Positions 1 through 12,163 of a stretch of 64,000 nucleotides of DNA are shown here, piece by piece. Below the pieces are notes generated by a model. That model had not been told where the DNA came from. It was given only the letters and a program-made list of their open reading frames with translations, and made no database searches. How positions within the stretch are numbered: the first letter of the stretch is position 1; every line of letters begins with the position of its first letter. A program made the position numbers and the translations under genes. Source of the DNA: Tragulus kanchil (taxonomy: Eukaryota > Chordata > Mammalia > Artiodactyla > Tragulidae); contig JAIOJX010000005.1 in assembly GCA_022376925.1 (NCBI GenBank), positions 15,714,501-15,778,500 of the forward strand. Reading direction: 5' to 3'.

Positions 1-60
1 ATATTCTCATTTCTTAAAACGATGCTAGGAGGATTTTAATTAATCAAGATATACATTTGG

Positions 61-316
61 GTTTTTTTTCTTTTATTTATATTTATTTTCATCCATCTTT
101 ATTCTTTGGTCTGTGTGGGCCTTCCATTGCAGTGGACTCTCTTTCTGCACAGCACCCGCTCTGGGCACATGTGCTCCAGAGAGCTGACTTGTAATTGGAT
201 ACACAGGTCCAGCCCAGCGCTCCTTGGCACGTGGGATCTTCTCAGGCAGGAATTGAACTGGTGCCCCTTGCACTGCAAGGCAGACTGTCTACCCACTGGA
301 CCACCAGGGAGACCCC
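61..316 (-). mobile_element. tRNA-Glu-headed SINE, GGATGAAAATA-tailed type
   Basis: A complete SINE in reverse orientation. The T-rich run at 62-90 is its A-rich tail, and the tRNA-like head with pol III A and B boxes lies at about 255-316. It is flanked by a perfect 9-bp target-site duplication, tacatttgg, at 52-60 and 317-325. Its body is shared with nine other loci in this window (for example 15077, 30072, 42667, 49608). Open frames through it on either strand are not genes. Confidence 0.85.
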
Positions 317-700
317 TACATTTGGTAATTTTAAGATGAAGCTTTTTTTTTTAAAAGATGAAGTTTGCAATCTGTTCCACAACTGGGGAAAGGATCTGAG
401 ATAGGGCTTTTGTGTAATAAGTGTGTGAGATGTGTTCTCCCTTCTGTTTCTAGAGAATCAGAGAAGGAAAGAACAGCTAAGATTAACTGGTCATCATTTG
501 TATTCTGCCACTGATCAGTTTGAAAAAACCATATGTGTTCCTGTTAAGCAATAAAGATGATGTCCGTAAGCCAGTAAACTCTCAAATAAATAAGAATGCT
601 AATTGATGTTCTTTTCGACTTTGAGGGATTTTGAAAGGCCTTTGAACTATTAGCTTTCATATGATCTTCACAGCATTTACACTGTTATTCAAAGTCTTAT
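317..700. other. Unannotated stretch
   Basis: AT-rich sequence with no open frame, recognisable repeat or RNA gene that I can support. Confidence 0.5.
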
Positions 701-766
701 ATGGTCAAGGAGTGACACGGGGACAATCTGAATAATATTTTTCTGAATGGGTTCCTAAAGTTGAAA

Positions 767-927
767 TGCAGGGGACCCAGTATTGATCCCTGGGTCAGGA
801 AGATCCCCTGGAGAAGGAAATGGCAACCCACTCCAGTATTCTGGCCTTGGCCTGGAGAAGAGCCTGGTGGGCTGCCGTCCATGGGAGTAGCAAAAGAGTC
901 GGACACGACTAAGCAACTTGCACACGC
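767..927 (+). mobile_element. Bov-tA SINE, head truncated
   Basis: The end of the tRNA-like head runs into the Bov-A body (gagaaggaaatggcaaccc, then agtcggacacgac). A 10-bp target duplication aaagttgaaa at 757-766 and 928-937 bounds it. Both the element and its target duplication recur in the second copy of duplication A. Confidence 0.9.
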
Positions 928-1778
928 AAAGTTGAAAAGACAACTTGAAAAATGCATGGGAGTCACAGAGCATTTGCGTGGACCATAGGAGTGGTTTATT
1001 CCCTAGAAATGGAATTGTGGATCCAGTGGTAGGAAAGGATGTTAGATTGACCTGCAAAGATGGAAGAAAGGTGATGACTGGTATGGGGGCGTGAGTCAGC
1101 CTTCGGTGGAGCTAGAGAAAGCCCTGTACACTTAGGATCTGGAGGAGGGTGCCTGCTGCAGCCCAGTTCTCTCTGTGCAGGGGCTAAGGACAAACGTGCG
1201 AAAAGTGATGTGACCTGGTGCACATCTTAAAAATACCGCTTTTTCCCTGTGGAAGGCAAAATTCTAGGATTCTGACCCCTGGTGTACACCTCTGTAAATC
1301 CTTTCCCCTTAAGTGTGACTCTATTAAAATGGTCCACTTCCCCATTAAAGCTATATTCAATTCTAGATCTCTATGTTGTTCTTCTTGAAGTCTTGTTTTG
1401 TATGACTTTCCTACTGAGAGGATGGAGGTTTTCTTGCCCTTTCACTCTCTTGACTTTATGTAAGGTGTTTAATCCCAGCCTCACCTGGTAGGTAAATTCT
1501 ACACTTGAAAATAAATGTCCTATTCTCACATTCCTACTGGGTTTTTGATTCCTGATCACTATTGTAGGTATTGAGTTTCTTTTTTATTTCTGGGAGACTT
1601 CCTTTTCTTGTTTTCTGCTCAGCTTTGCATATAAAATAATTAATTACATTTATCCAGAGTTTCTGTGTGTTATCCAGAGAAGGGGATGGGATGGTCTGGC
1701 CAAGGGTGGGATGCAGTGGGCTTTTCTTGTCAGCTCAGCATGCATTCTTGTTTTCTTTTTTCTTACTTTCTTCTTCTT

Positions 1779-1859
1779 GTTTTTTTTTTTAATGGAGTTT
1801 TTTTCTTTATTGTCCCACATCAACCTGAATCAGCCGTAGTCTATGACTCTCTCCTAACT
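1779..1859 (-). mobile_element. L1 3' UTR fragment, cut at the junction
   Basis: It matches the artiodactyl L1 3' UTR read in antisense (cccacatcaacctgaatcag). It is interrupted at the end of copy 1 of duplication A, where the sequence becomes noisy. Confidence 0.6.
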
Positions 1860-1925
1860 ATGGTCAAGGAGTGACACGGGGACAAACTGAAAAAAATTTT
1901 TCTGAGTGGGTTCCTAAAGTTGAAA

Positions 1926-2086
1926 TGCAGGGGACCCAGTATTGATCCCTGGGTCAGGAAGATCCCCTGGAGAAGGAAATGGCAACCCACTCCAGTATTC
2001 TGGCCTTGGCCTGGAGAAGAGCCTGGTGGGCTGCCGTCCATGGGAGTAGCAAAAGAGTCGGACACGACTAAGCAACTTGCACACGC
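1926..2086 (+). mobile_element. Bov-tA SINE (second copy of 767-927)
   Basis: Same element as at 767, with the same 10-bp target duplication at 1916-1925 and just after 2086. Repeating the target duplication shows the whole segment was copied, not that the SINE inserted twice. Confidence 0.9.
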
Positions 2087-2954
2087 AAAGTTGAAAAGAC
2101 AACTTGAAAAATGCATGGGAGTCACAGAGCATTTGCGTGGACCATAGGAGTGGTTTATTCCCTAGAAATGGAATTGTGGATCCAGTGGTAGGAAAGGATG
2201 TTAGATTGACCTGCAAAGATGGAAGAAAGGTGATGACTGGTATGGGGGCGTGAGTCAGCCTTCGGTGGAGCTAGAGAAAGCCCTGTACACTTAGGATCTG
2301 GAGGAGGGTGCCTGCTGCAGCCCAGTTCTCTCTGTGCAGGGGCTAAGGACAAACGTGCGAAAAGTGATGTGACCTGGTGCACATCTTAAAAATACCGCTT
2401 TTTCCCTGTGGAAGGCAAAATTCTAGGATTCTGACCCCTGGTGTACACCTCTGTAAATCCTTTCCCCTTAAGTGTGACTCTATTAAAATGGTCCACTTCC
2501 CCCCCCCCCTCATTAAAGCTATATTCAATTCTAGATCTCTATGTTGTTCTTCTTGAAGTCTTGTTTTGTATGACTTTCCTACTGAGAGGATGGAGGTTTT
2601 CTTGCCCTTTCACTCTCTTGACTTTATGTAAGGTGTTTAATCCCAGCCTCACCTGGTAGGTAAATTCTACACTTGAAAATAAATGTCCTATTCTCACATT
2701 CCTACTGGGTTTTTGATTCCTGATCACTATTGTAGGTATTGAGTTTCTTTTTTATTTCTGGGAGACTTCCTTTTCTTGTTTTCTGCTCAGCTTTGCATAT
2801 AAAATAATTAATTACATTTATCCAGAGTTTCTGTGTGTTATCCAGAGAAGGGGATGGGATGGTCTGGCCAAGGGTGGGATGCAGTGGGCTTTTCTTGTCA
2901 GCTCAGCATGCATTCTTGTTTTCTTTTTTCTTACTTTCTTCTTCTTCTTTTTTT

Positions 2955-3040
2955 TTTTTTAATGGAGTTTTGTTCTTTACTGTCCCACATCAACCTGAAT
3001 CAGCCGTAGATATACATATGACCTCTCTCCCTTGAACTTT
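2955..3040 (-). mobile_element. L1 3' UTR fragment
   Basis: Antisense of the artiodactyl L1 3' UTR, including the part around gtagatatacatatg that is cut off in the first copy at 1859. It ends near cccttgaac. Confidence 0.65.
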
Positions 3041-3104
3041 ATTGATTAGAAGTCCTTCACTTCATTTTGTGATCTACCCCCCAAGTTTATTTCATTTTTT
3101 TCCA

Positions 3105-3237
3105 CATTTATTTTTTATTGGAATTATATTGGATCTAAACATTAATGTGGAGAGAATTTATGTATTTATAATATTAAGTCCTTCTATCAGTGAATCTGGT
3201 GCATATTCCACCCTTAATTTGAAATCTTCTCCTTAAT
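3105..3237 (-). mobile_element. Old L1 ORF2 fragment
   Basis: Antisense L1-like wording (ttattggaattatattgg, agagaattta, aatattaagtccttc, then a cca-like gap and cttctcctta). It is short and diverged and has no open frame. Confidence 0.45.
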
Positions 3238-3275
3238 GTCCCACTGAAACTGTGCAATTAAAAATCGGTACTGGG

Positions 3276-3428
3276 GGGCTTCTGTGGTGGTTCAGTGGCT
3301 AATAAGACTTCAAACTCCCAATCCAGGGGGCCTGGGCTCCACCCCTGATCAGGGAACTAGACATGTGGCAACTGAGACCCAGTGCAGCCAAATAACTATT
3401 AAATAAAAATAAATACTAAAAAAAAAAT
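3276..3428 (+). mobile_element. Short tRNA-Glu SINE, diverged
   Basis: The head ggcttctgtggtggttcagtgg is followed by a degenerate B box and gacccagtgcagccaaa, which is the usual 3' end of this artiodactyl SINE. An A-rich tail runs to about 3428. Confidence 0.75.
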
Positions 3429-4779
3429 TGTACTATTCATTTCTTGCTAAATTCAGTTCTACATTTTGTACGTTGTTCCTAGGTATTATTCCTGGCTTGT
3501 TGAATAACCATGAACAAATTATGTAATCATGATAGTGTTAATTTGGTTGAACTAATTACTATTATTTAACTCAATTGCTTAGTGAATGTAAAGCGACGAA
3601 CTTACTGGAATAATTCACATTAACATTTTCATGTGTGAGTTTATTCAGTATTGTTCAGAAGTCTAAAACATGCATTTATCAAAATTACTCAAAATGCATA
3701 AAGTAGAGCCTTTTGAAACCTGAGTAAATAGAAACTACTCATAGTAGTAGTAAACTAAATTGATATGTATGATTTTTTTCTTTGTTGCTGTTTAATGTTA
3801 TGTTTTTTTTTTTTTTTTAAACTTGATGCATGTCAAAATCAGGATTTGAAATGATTAGCTGAAGGAAGGAAATTGTGGAGTCTGTGGCTACACTGGGGAG
3901 CTCAGCTTCAGGCAGCAGGCGTTGAGGGAGCTGCGTCTTCATTGCTAGGATGTGGCAAAAGTCAACCCAGACACAACAGAAAGGTTATGTACCTGAAGAG
4001 GACTTCACTGGAAACTCTGGGACCACACCCTCTCTTGGCAGTGAGACGACTATCTACACGGGTTTCATGTACCCACAGTTTTGAAGGATTTCATAAAATT
4101 TATCATTTCCTTTAATGAAAATAAAAAAGAAAAAAATGTATGGCATTGTATGTCAGGTGATAACAAGAATCTAAGGAAGCATCCTCAAGTCAATCAAGCT
4201 TAAATGGGCCAATCTTAAAATATGTTAGGACTTTCTGGGCTACAATATTCTTTATGTTGTCTTTAGTTATTCTGTTATGCTTAGATAGCACCCTATATTG
4301 AAATATGCTCATATTAGAAAATTGCATCTTTGCTGTTTATTTCCATTGTTTATTCGTATAATTGGACAAATACAAATATAAACTCTTACCCATGCATGTG
4401 TAACTGTGATTCCACAACTGTTCTGAGAACATATTAGGGAAGTTGTGGGAAATAAAAGGGCCTCATTATATGATTTACTAGAGTGAAATACATATAGGAA
4501 GACCAGTGGGATAGGCATTTTTAACATCTGAACTCATATGTGATATTATGGTTACAAATCAATTTATTCATCCAAGGAAGTATATCTTCTTCACATGTAG
4601 CTGGTTGGTTTTGTTTTTACCATCTCCCTTATAATATGGAGATGAAGAAAGAAAATGAGAGTGAAAGCAAGTCAGATTTGTTGTATCTGAGAAGCCTAGT
4701 GAAAGTCTGGTAAGAGTTGATATATAATAGTTTCCTTTTATATTTGAATGGTAGTAAATGCACCTTAAATAACTTTGTC
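3429..4779. other. Unannotated AT-rich stretch
   Basis: About 1.3 kb without a recognisable repeat or gene. It contains a T run near 3803-3818. The 80-codon frame at 3873-4115 matches no family I know and lacks gene context. Confidence 0.5.
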
Positions 4780-4925
4780 ATACATTAACTCTTTGGATCT
4801 CACACAACACTGAGAAGTAGATGGTGAAGATATTAACATTCATATTTTATGCAACGAAGGCCCACAAGATGAAGTGACTCGCCTAAGACCTTTTCCTTTG
4901 AAAAGTGGAGGCTTTGACCTGAAAG
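4780..4925 (+). mobile_element. MIR3/L2-like ancient repeat
   Basis: Loose match to the ancient SINE/L2 wording (ctcacacaacactgagaagtag, then cccacaagatgaagtgactcgcctaag). Diverged, so the family name is tentative. Confidence 0.45.
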
Positions 4926-4992
4926 TAGAAATGACTCATCATCATTAGGTGATTAGGTATAATGTTTCATCTATCATCAGTAGATACATCAA

Positions 4993-5180
4993 TGCAAGAG
5001 ACTGCCTGCAAAGCGGATGTGGGTTGGATCCCTGGGTTGGGAAGATCCACTGGAGAAGGAAATGGCAACCCACCCCAGTATTCTTGCCTGAGAAATCCCA
5101 AGGACAGAGGAGCCTGGAGGGCTACAGTCCATGGGGTCACAAGAGTCAGACATGACTTAGTGACTAAATCACTACTACTT
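4993..5180 (+). mobile_element. Bov-tA SINE
   Basis: Partial tRNA head (gactgcctgcaaagcgg), the B-box region (ggttggatccctggg), then a full Bov-A body ending gtcagacatgacttagtgac. Confidence 0.9.
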
Positions 5181-5304
5181 TATCTGTAAACCAAAATGTC
5201 TGATTAGTTTTATAATAAGAAAAGCCTTCTAAAGATAAGGAAAAGGCTTATCTTGATAGATGAGGAGACAGAAGCAGAAGAGTGTATGATCCGTTTGGAA
5301 GTAA

Positions 5305-5525
5305 TATTTACCTAGCACCTACTGTAGGTTAAGCTCTCTATGAGGCACTGTGCACAGGTGAGAGAGGAATTTTTATTCCCATTTGAAATGTGGCAAAACT
5401 GAGGCTTAAAAATGGTTAAGTGCAGTAAGCTGTGCAGATTTAGTTACCTACCTACTAATGTAGAAGTGAGGCTTTGAAGTTGAGCCCAAACCTACTTCCT
5501 TTCTCTAAGTCTATCTGTGAAATGC
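5305..5525 (+). mobile_element. MIR3/L2-like ancient repeat
   Basis: Resembles the ancient repeat wording for a size-ordered list ending in a gap-rich aaactgaggctta and a weak internal match after it. It straddles the start of duplication B, so its right part appears again at 6425-6610. Confidence 0.45.
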
Positions 5526-7510
5526 AAATCTAACAGGAAAGCCTCCTCAACAAATGAACCATGGTTGGAAACCAGGTGCCTCTCTTCCTTCACTACAATC
5601 TCACCATGTAATCAACACATCATTATTGCTTGCAAAGCCTAATTGATTCAACTGTAGAACTCTTTTCGCATCGGCTCTTGATTAATGTAGTGCTTAGAGC
5701 TAGAAAGGACTTCAGAGATTTAGAAATTACAAACTAAAGATAGAGATCAGAATCCTCCTGTCCAACGTTTTCAAAACATACATGCCACCTTCTGATTAAG
5801 TAGGTCAAAGAAGAGGGTGGGCTTCCCTGAGATGGGTGTGTGCGTGTTTGGAAAAGGTTCCTAGGTAATCTGATCTACTTTTCTGGTGAAGAATCATTTC
5901 TCTTGTCTAACTCCTTAATTGTGTAGATAAAAGAGCTTCCTTGGAAAGAAGAAAAATGCTTCTAATTCAAGATTGCATTGGTTAACAACAGCAGTTAGAA
6001 ATTTTAAGCCTTAATGAATCTGTTTCTCCAGTTCTGAGTTGATATTTCACTACCATCAACTTGCAGTTTAGTTTCTGACTTAATGACTTGGGACTTTAGG
6101 TAGACCTTTATTTTCAAAACAAATCTGTGTGTTTTTTTTTTTTTTCTATAATGTAGATGAGTGAACAATGCTCTGTACTGTGTTTTGGGTTCAGAAATTG
6201 GGAGAAACTCTTTAATGATAATAATTCAAAGTTTGTCTCGAACAGCTGTAGCAGAGAAGGAGCAGACAGAGCTGCTGGGTTCAGTGGCAGAAGTCACACC
6301 AAGGTTTCTACAGTGTAAATGGGACCAAGACACAATTGTAGGCAGGACAATAACTTTTTAACTCTCTAAGTTGATTTTACACGTGTTGTGTCTATATCTA
6401 AAGTGATGAACAGCATGTGTAGTTTATGAGGCACTGTGCACAGGTGAGAGAATTTTTATTCCCATTTGAAATGTGGCAAAACTGAGGCTTAAATGGTTAA
6501 GTGCAGTAAGCTGTGCAGATTTAGTTACCTACCTACTAATGTAGAAGTGAGGCTTTGAAGTTGAGCCCAAACCTACTTCCTTTCTCTAAGTCTATCTGTG
6601 AAATGCAAATCTAACAGGAAAGCCTCCTCAACAAATGAACCATGGTTGGAAACCAGGTGCCTCTCTTCCTTCACTACAATCTCACCATGTAATCAACACA
6701 TCATTATTGCTTGCAAAGCCTAATTGATTCAACTGTAGAACTCTTTTCGCATCGGCTCTTGATTAATGTAGTGCTTAGAGCTAGAAAGGACTTCAGAGAT
6801 TTAGAAATTACAAACTAAAGATAGAGATCAGAATCCTCCTGTCCAACGTTTTCAAAACATACATGCCACCTTCTGATTAAGTAGGTCAAAGAAGAGGGTG
6901 GGCTTCCCTGAGATGGGTGTGTGCGTGTTTGGAAAAGGTTCCTAGGTAATCTGATCTACTTTTCTGGTGAAGAATCATTTCTCTTGTCTAACTCCTTAAT
7001 TGTGTAGATAAAAGAGCTTCCTTGGAAAGAAGAAAAATGCTTCTAATTCAAGATTGCATTGGTTAACAACAGCAGTTAGAAATTTTAAGCCTTAATGAAT
7101 CTGTTTCTCCAGTTCTGAGTTGATATTTCACTACCATCAACTTGCAGTTTAGTTTCTGACTTAATGACTTGGGACTTTAGGTAGACCTTTATTTTCAAAA
7201 CAAATCTGTGTGTTTTTTTTTTTTTTCTATAATGTAGATGAGTGAACAATGCTCTGTACTGTGTTTTGGGTTCAGAAATTGGGAGAAACTCTTTAATGAT
7301 AATAATTCAAAGTTTGTCTCGAACAGCTGTAGCAGAGAAGGAGCAGACAGAGCTGCTGGGTTCAGTGGCAGAAGTCACACCAAGGTTTCTACAGTGTAAA
7401 TGGGACCAAGACACAATTGTAGGCAGGACAATAACTTTTTAACTCTCTAAGTTGATTTTACACGTGTTGTGTCTATATCTAAAGTGATGAACAGCATGTG
7501 TAGTTTATGA
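5339..7510. repeat. Tandem duplication B (5339-6424 and 6425-7510)
   Basis: Two direct copies offset by 1086 bp. The only differences I see are small deletions in the first 75 bp of copy 2 (gagagaggaat versus gagagaat; aaaaatgg versus aaatgg) and a T run. Copy 1 ends at tagttt and copy 2 continues into tagtttatgac. The duplicated sequence is otherwise featureless, and the 66-codon frames at 6161 and 7242 are the same sequence. Confidence 0.93.
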
Positions 7511-7700
7511 CTTAACTTCACCTTCCAATATGGTCGTCTTTAATGACTTGGAAACATGATTTCACAAATTCTGTGGTTTATACAAATATAAAAGTCACCT
7601 TTTTTCAGATGGGTAAAGCAGGCTCCTGGAGACAACTGGAACGCCTCCTGCTATAGGGGAATCTATTTGTTGTGGAAGAGACTAGTGGGCTGCTTTTGCA
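7511..7700. other. Unannotated stretch
   Basis: No recognised feature between duplication B and the BovB 3' end. Confidence 0.4.
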
Positions 7701-7702
7701 TC

Positions 7703-8068
7703 ATGGTGTTGGAGAAGACTCTTGAGAGTCCCTTGGATTACAAGGAGTTCTAATCAGTCAATCCTAAAGGAAATCAACCTTGAATATTCATTGAAAGGAC
7801 GGTTGCTGAAGCTGAAGCTCCTATATTTTGGCCACCTGATGCGAAGAGCTGACTCTTTGGAAAAGACCCTGACCTGGGAAAGACTGAAGGCGAAAGGAGA
7901 AGGTGGTGGCAGAGAATGAGATGGCTAGATAGCATCACCAACTCAATGGACATGAATTTGAGCACACTCTGTGAGATAGTGGAGGCCAGGGGAACCTGGA
8001 GTGCTGCAGTCCCTGAGGTCGCAAGGAGTTGGACACAACTTATCTTCTGAACAAGAACAGCAACAAAT
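7703..8068 (+). mobile_element. BovB LINE 3' end, 5'-truncated
   Basis: Corresponds to the C-terminal end of BovB ORF2 and its 3' UTR. The interrupted translation keeps YFGHLMRRADSLEKTL. It ends with gttggacacaactt. The reading frame is broken by stops, so this is a dead copy. Confidence 0.88.
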
Positions 8069-8282
8069 AGTACACAGTTAATTTTAAGCTTAGTTGGACC
8101 ATTCACCTTAATTGATGAAAAGCTAACTAGGATTCTCTTTTCATTCACTAGGCTCCAAATATAGCTTCCATTAACAACACCAATTAAGATATTTAGTAAC
8201 AAAGTATTTTAGGTTTAAGTGATTTGCTTTATACTCTACCTTTTATTGAAACAGATTCACTGTTTTTTTCATTTTTAAGAAG

Positions 8283-8466
8283 ATTTCTATTGAAGTACAG
8301 TTGATTCACAATGTGTTTAACTTCTGTTGTACAGCAAAGTGACTCAGTTACACATACATTCTTTTTATCATTTCGTTTTCCATTATGATTTATCACAGGA
8401 TATTAAATATAATTCCTTGTGTTACACAGTAGGATCTGTTGTTTATTCATCCTATATGTAATAGTT
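8283..8466 (-). mobile_element. L1 3' UTR fragment
   Basis: Antisense of the artiodactyl L1 3' UTR: tattgaagtacagttgattc, gtacagcaaagtgactcag and cagtaggatctgttgttta. Its right end overlaps the start of duplication C, so the last 35 bp or so appear again at 9539-9576. Confidence 0.85.
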
Positions 8467-8966
8467 TGCAAAAACAGTTTCAGTTTCTATAAGGAGTTCT
8501 ATGTCTAATTTCATATTTTCCTTTATCAAAGAGGAATTTCTACTGTTCTTGCTGTAATATGTAAGGTAAATGTTTTTCCTGTTAATTTTATTCTTAATGA
8601 TCAGGAGTAAATATGAAGGTCTGTATTTTCTCAACTGGTTGAACAGAATGACCTTAATTCAGGTAAAATGTCATGAACTGATCCCTGTAGGGAAAATGTA
8701 TGTGACATATTGCTTTGTAGAACTTAGAATGCTTTCAACACTGTAAGAAAAGGGGCAAATATAAGGAGAAAGATGTAGATAACAAAAAGATTGTGTATCT
8801 ATGCATACTAAAATGTAGTCAGGTACAAAATGAACAGAAAATGTCTGTTTTGGTTAAAGAAAATTTTCCTAGGTGTAGTATAGGATTCACTGTGCCAGCT
8901 ACATGGCATAATTCCTTAGACACAGTCAGATAATTTACTAATGTGACTACTTAGGAAAAGCAAAAC

Positions 8967-8995
8967 AAAGCAACAACAACAACAACAACAAAAAC
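8967..8995. repeat. (CAA)n microsatellite
   Basis: Seven CAA units starting at 8971, followed by an A/C-rich run. The same tract recurs at 10081 in the second copy. Confidence 0.85.
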
Positions 8996-9200
8996 CCAAA
9001 ACCCCAAAACGCAGTATCCAAGTATTCACCATTTGTGTATGAAATTAAGGTTTTTACATTTGAATGTTACATTTTCAGGAGACTGTTTCTTGATTTTAGC
9101 ATGACCAGTGAAACCAGTGACCATTAGTTACCTGGCGGTTGAACAAAGGCTATTGTCAAAGGTTCTTGATTCTTGGTGGCATTCCTTTTGGCTACTTTAT

Positions 9201-9538
9201 TGTCCCGACCCGCGGGATTCATCAACACAGACCCTAAAGGGGGGGAGAGTGGGAACTGAGAGGACAAGAGACACAAGAAATGGAGACAAGACAGGAGTCT
9301 GATCAAGTACCACTTTATTGCGGAAGGAAAGGGATACTTGTACTGCAGAAAGAGGAAGAAGCCCATCGAGAACCTATCACATGAAAGGTCAAGTGTACAT
9401 GCGCTTGCGTCACAATAGGAGCTCATGGAAGTCATGCACTGATCACGAGCACGGAAGCTTAGAACAGCCTATGGCAGCAGTAGGCACGCCCAGGCCGCGC
9501 CAACTTACATCCGCTAGGCGCCATCTTAGGAGCACATT
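9201..9538 (-). mobile_element. ERV LTR, truncated by the junction
   Basis: Partial copy of the LTR at 10311-10711. It begins tgtcccgacc and carries the polyadenylation signal AATAAA on the minus strand at 9314-9319. It is cut off at the copy 1/copy 2 junction, not by a natural deletion. Confidence 0.88.
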
Positions 9539-10080
9539 GTAGGATCTGTTGTTTATTCATCCTATATGTAATAGTTTGCAAAAACAGTTTCAGTTTCTAT
9601 AAGGAGTTCTATGTCTAATTTCATATTTTCCTTTATCAAAGAGGAATTTCTACTGTTCTTGCTGTAATATGTAAGGTAAATGTTTTTCCTGTTAATTTTA
9701 TTCTTAATGATCAGGAGTAAATATGAAGGTCTGTATTTTCTCAACTGGTTGAACAGAATGACCTTAATTCAGGTAAAATGTCATGAACTGATCCCTGTAG
9801 GGAAAATGTATGTGACATATTGCTTTGTAGAACTTAGAATGCTTTCAACACTGTAAGAAAAGGGGCAAATATAAGCAGAGAGATGTAGATAACAAAAAGA
9901 TTGTGTATCTATGCATACTAAAATGTAGTCAGGTACAAAATGAACAGAAAATGTCTGTTTTGGTTAAAGAAAATTTTCCTAGGTGTAGTATAGGATTCAC
10001 TGTGCCAGCTACATGGCATAATTCCTTAGACACAGTCAGATAATTTACTAATGTGACTACTTAGGAAAAGCAAAACAAAG

Positions 10081-10104
10081 CAACAACAACAACAACAACA
10101 AAAA
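10081..10104. repeat. (CAA)n microsatellite (second copy)
   Basis: Same tract as at 8971, carried along in duplication C. Confidence 0.85.
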
Positions 10105-10310
10105 CCCAAAACCCCAAAACGCAGTATCCAAGTATTCACCATTTGTGTATGAAATTAAGGTTTTTACATTTGAATGTTACATTTTCAGGAGACTGTTTCT
10201 TGATTTTAGCATGACCAGTGAAACCAGTGACCATTAGTTACCTGGCGGTTGAACAAAGGCTATTGTCAAAGGTTCTTGATTCTTGGTGGCATTCCTTTTG
10301 GCTACTTTAT

Positions 10311-10711
10311 TGTCCCGACCCGCGGGATTCATCAACACAGACCCTAAAGGGGGGGAGAGTGGGAACTGAGAGGACAAGAGACACAAGAAATGGAGACAAG
10401 ACAGGAGTCTGATCAAGTACCACTTTATTGCGGAAGGAAAGGGATACTTGTACTGCAGAAAGAGGAAGAAGCCCATCGAGAACCTATCACATGAAAGGTC
10501 AAGTGTACATGCGCTTGCGTCACAATAGGAGCTCAGGGAAGTCATGCACTGATCACGAGCACGGAAGCTTAGAACAGCCTATGGCAGCAGTAGGCATACG
10601 CCCCAGGCCGCGCCCAACTTACATCCGCTAGGCGCCATCTTAGGGAGCACATTGCAGCATTCACGTATAGGAGGCTATAGGATGTGGCCGGGGGACCTAC
10701 GGCCCCGGACA
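10311..10711 (-). mobile_element. Solo ERV LTR, 6-bp target duplication
   Basis: A complete 401-bp LTR on the minus strand. Its ends are tgtcccgacc and ggccccggaca, giving terminal TG...CA. AATAAA on the minus strand lies at 10424-10429. The host sequence ctttat repeats at 10305-10310 and 10712-10717, a 6-bp target duplication typical of class II (beta-like) endogenous retroviruses. No internal viral genes are present, so this is the product of LTR-LTR recombination. It shares a family with the LTR at 17726. Confidence 0.92.
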
Positions 10712-11070
10712 CTTTATGCTTATGATGAAAGAGAAAACTAGGTACTTACTAAACTTGAGTATTCAATCAGAGAAGATCAGTATTCAGTTATTCATACTCT
10801 AGAAATATGGGATGTGTTAGTAATGCTGTTCTCCAAATAGTTCTGATTTTCTGCCTTCTGTGTTATATTTTCGGACTCCCATGTGGTTGGATGGGAGAAT
10901 ATGTGACCAGTTTGACCAATGATTTGCGAGAGGAATTGTGAGTCACTTCTGAGGGGGAGTGTTTAATCCAACCAGTAGGAGGCCCTCTGGCAATCTAGCT
11001 GCTCTGTTGGCCTGAATGAGAATGATGTACAACGCCCCCTGCTGAGCCAGAAGGGACATTTAGCATGAGT

Positions 11071-11694
11071 ATTGTTCAATAGCTCACTTGTGTCCAACTC
11101 TTTGAGACCACATGGACTGGGGTATGCCAGGCTTCCCTGTCCTTCAGCATCTTGCAGAGCTTGCTCAAACTCATGTCCATTGACTCAATGATGTCATCCA
11201 GCCATCTCATTCTCTGTTGTCCCCTTCTCCTTCTGCCTTCAATCTTTCCCAGCAACGGGGTCTTTTCTAATGAGTCGGCTCCTCCCATCAGGCAACCAAA
11301 GTATTAGAGCTTCAACATAAGACCTTCCAATGAATATTCAGGGTTGATTTCCTTTAGGATTGACTTGGTTTGATCTCCTTGCAGTCCAAGGGACTCTTTA
11401 AGAGTCTTCTCCAGCACCACAGTTCAAAGGCATCACTTCTTTGGTACTCAGCCTTCTTTGTGGTTCAACACTTGCATCCATACATGACTACTTGGAAAAC
11501 CATAGCTTTGACTAGACAGACCTTTGTCAACAAAGTGATGTCTCTGCCTTTTAATACTCTGTCTAGGTTTGTCATAGCTTTTCTTCCAAGGAGCAAATGT
11601 CTTTTAATTTCATGTCTGCAGTTACCGTCTGCATTGATCTTGAAACCCCCCAAAATAAAGTCTATCACTGTTTTCCGTTGTTTCTCTATTTTCT
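11071..11694 (-). mobile_element. BovB fragment cut by the junction
   Basis: The 3' part of the BovB copy described at 12164-13018, with the same left target duplication agcatgagt at 11062-11070. It stops at the duplication D junction. Confidence 0.9.
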
Positions 11695-11805
11695 GGCAGC
11701 AGTAGGCTAGGCCGCCAACACATCCGCTAGGCGCCATCTTAGGGAGCACATTGCAGCATTCACGTATAGGAGGCTATAGGATGTGGCCGTGACCCACCCC
11801 GGACA
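11695..11805 (-). mobile_element. ERV LTR end, noisy third copy
   Basis: The 5' part of the minus-strand LTR (right end in window coordinates) repeated at the start of duplication D copy 2. Several bases are missing compared with 10590-10711. Confidence 0.85.
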
Positions 11806-12163
11806 CTTTATGCTTATGATGAAAGAGAAACTAGGTACTTACTAAACTTGAGTATTCAATCAGAGAAGATCAGTATTCAGTTATTCATACTCTAGAAATA
11901 TGGGATGTGTTAGTAATGCTGTTCTCCAAATAGTTCTGATTTTCTGCCTTCTGTGTTATATTTTCGGACTCCCATGTGGTTGGATGGGAGAATATGTGAC
12001 CAGTTTGACCAATGATTTGCGAGAGGAATTGTGAGTCACTTCTGAGGGGGAGTGTTTAATCCAACCAGTAGGAGGCCCTCTGGCAATCTAGCTGCTCTGT
12101 TGGCCTGAATGAGAATGATGTACAACGCCCCCTGCTGAGCCAGAAGGGACATTTAGCATGAGT

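Larger units (their letters stand above)
701..3030. repeat. Tandem duplication A (701-1859 and 1860-3030)
   Basis: Two head-to-tail copies offset by 1159 bp, both starting atggtcaagg. They are nearly identical. Visible differences include a C run (4 C in copy 1 near 1340, about 11 C in copy 2 near 2500) and a T run before aatggag. Copy 1 ends in scrambled sequence (1840-1859) that looks like a corrupted version of 3009-3030. This fits an unmerged contig overlap better than a biological duplication. Confidence 0.93.
8429..10654. repeat. Tandem duplication C (8429-9538 and 9539-10654)
   Basis: Direct copies offset by 1110 bp, both starting gtaggatctg. Copy 1 stops inside an ERV LTR. Its last 60 bp have dropped bases relative to copy 2 (aggcacgcccagg versus aggcatacgccccagg; ttaggagc versus ttagggagc), as expected of a low-quality contig end. 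Substitutions are also seen (ggagaaaga versus gcagagaga near 8770/9880). Confidence 0.93.
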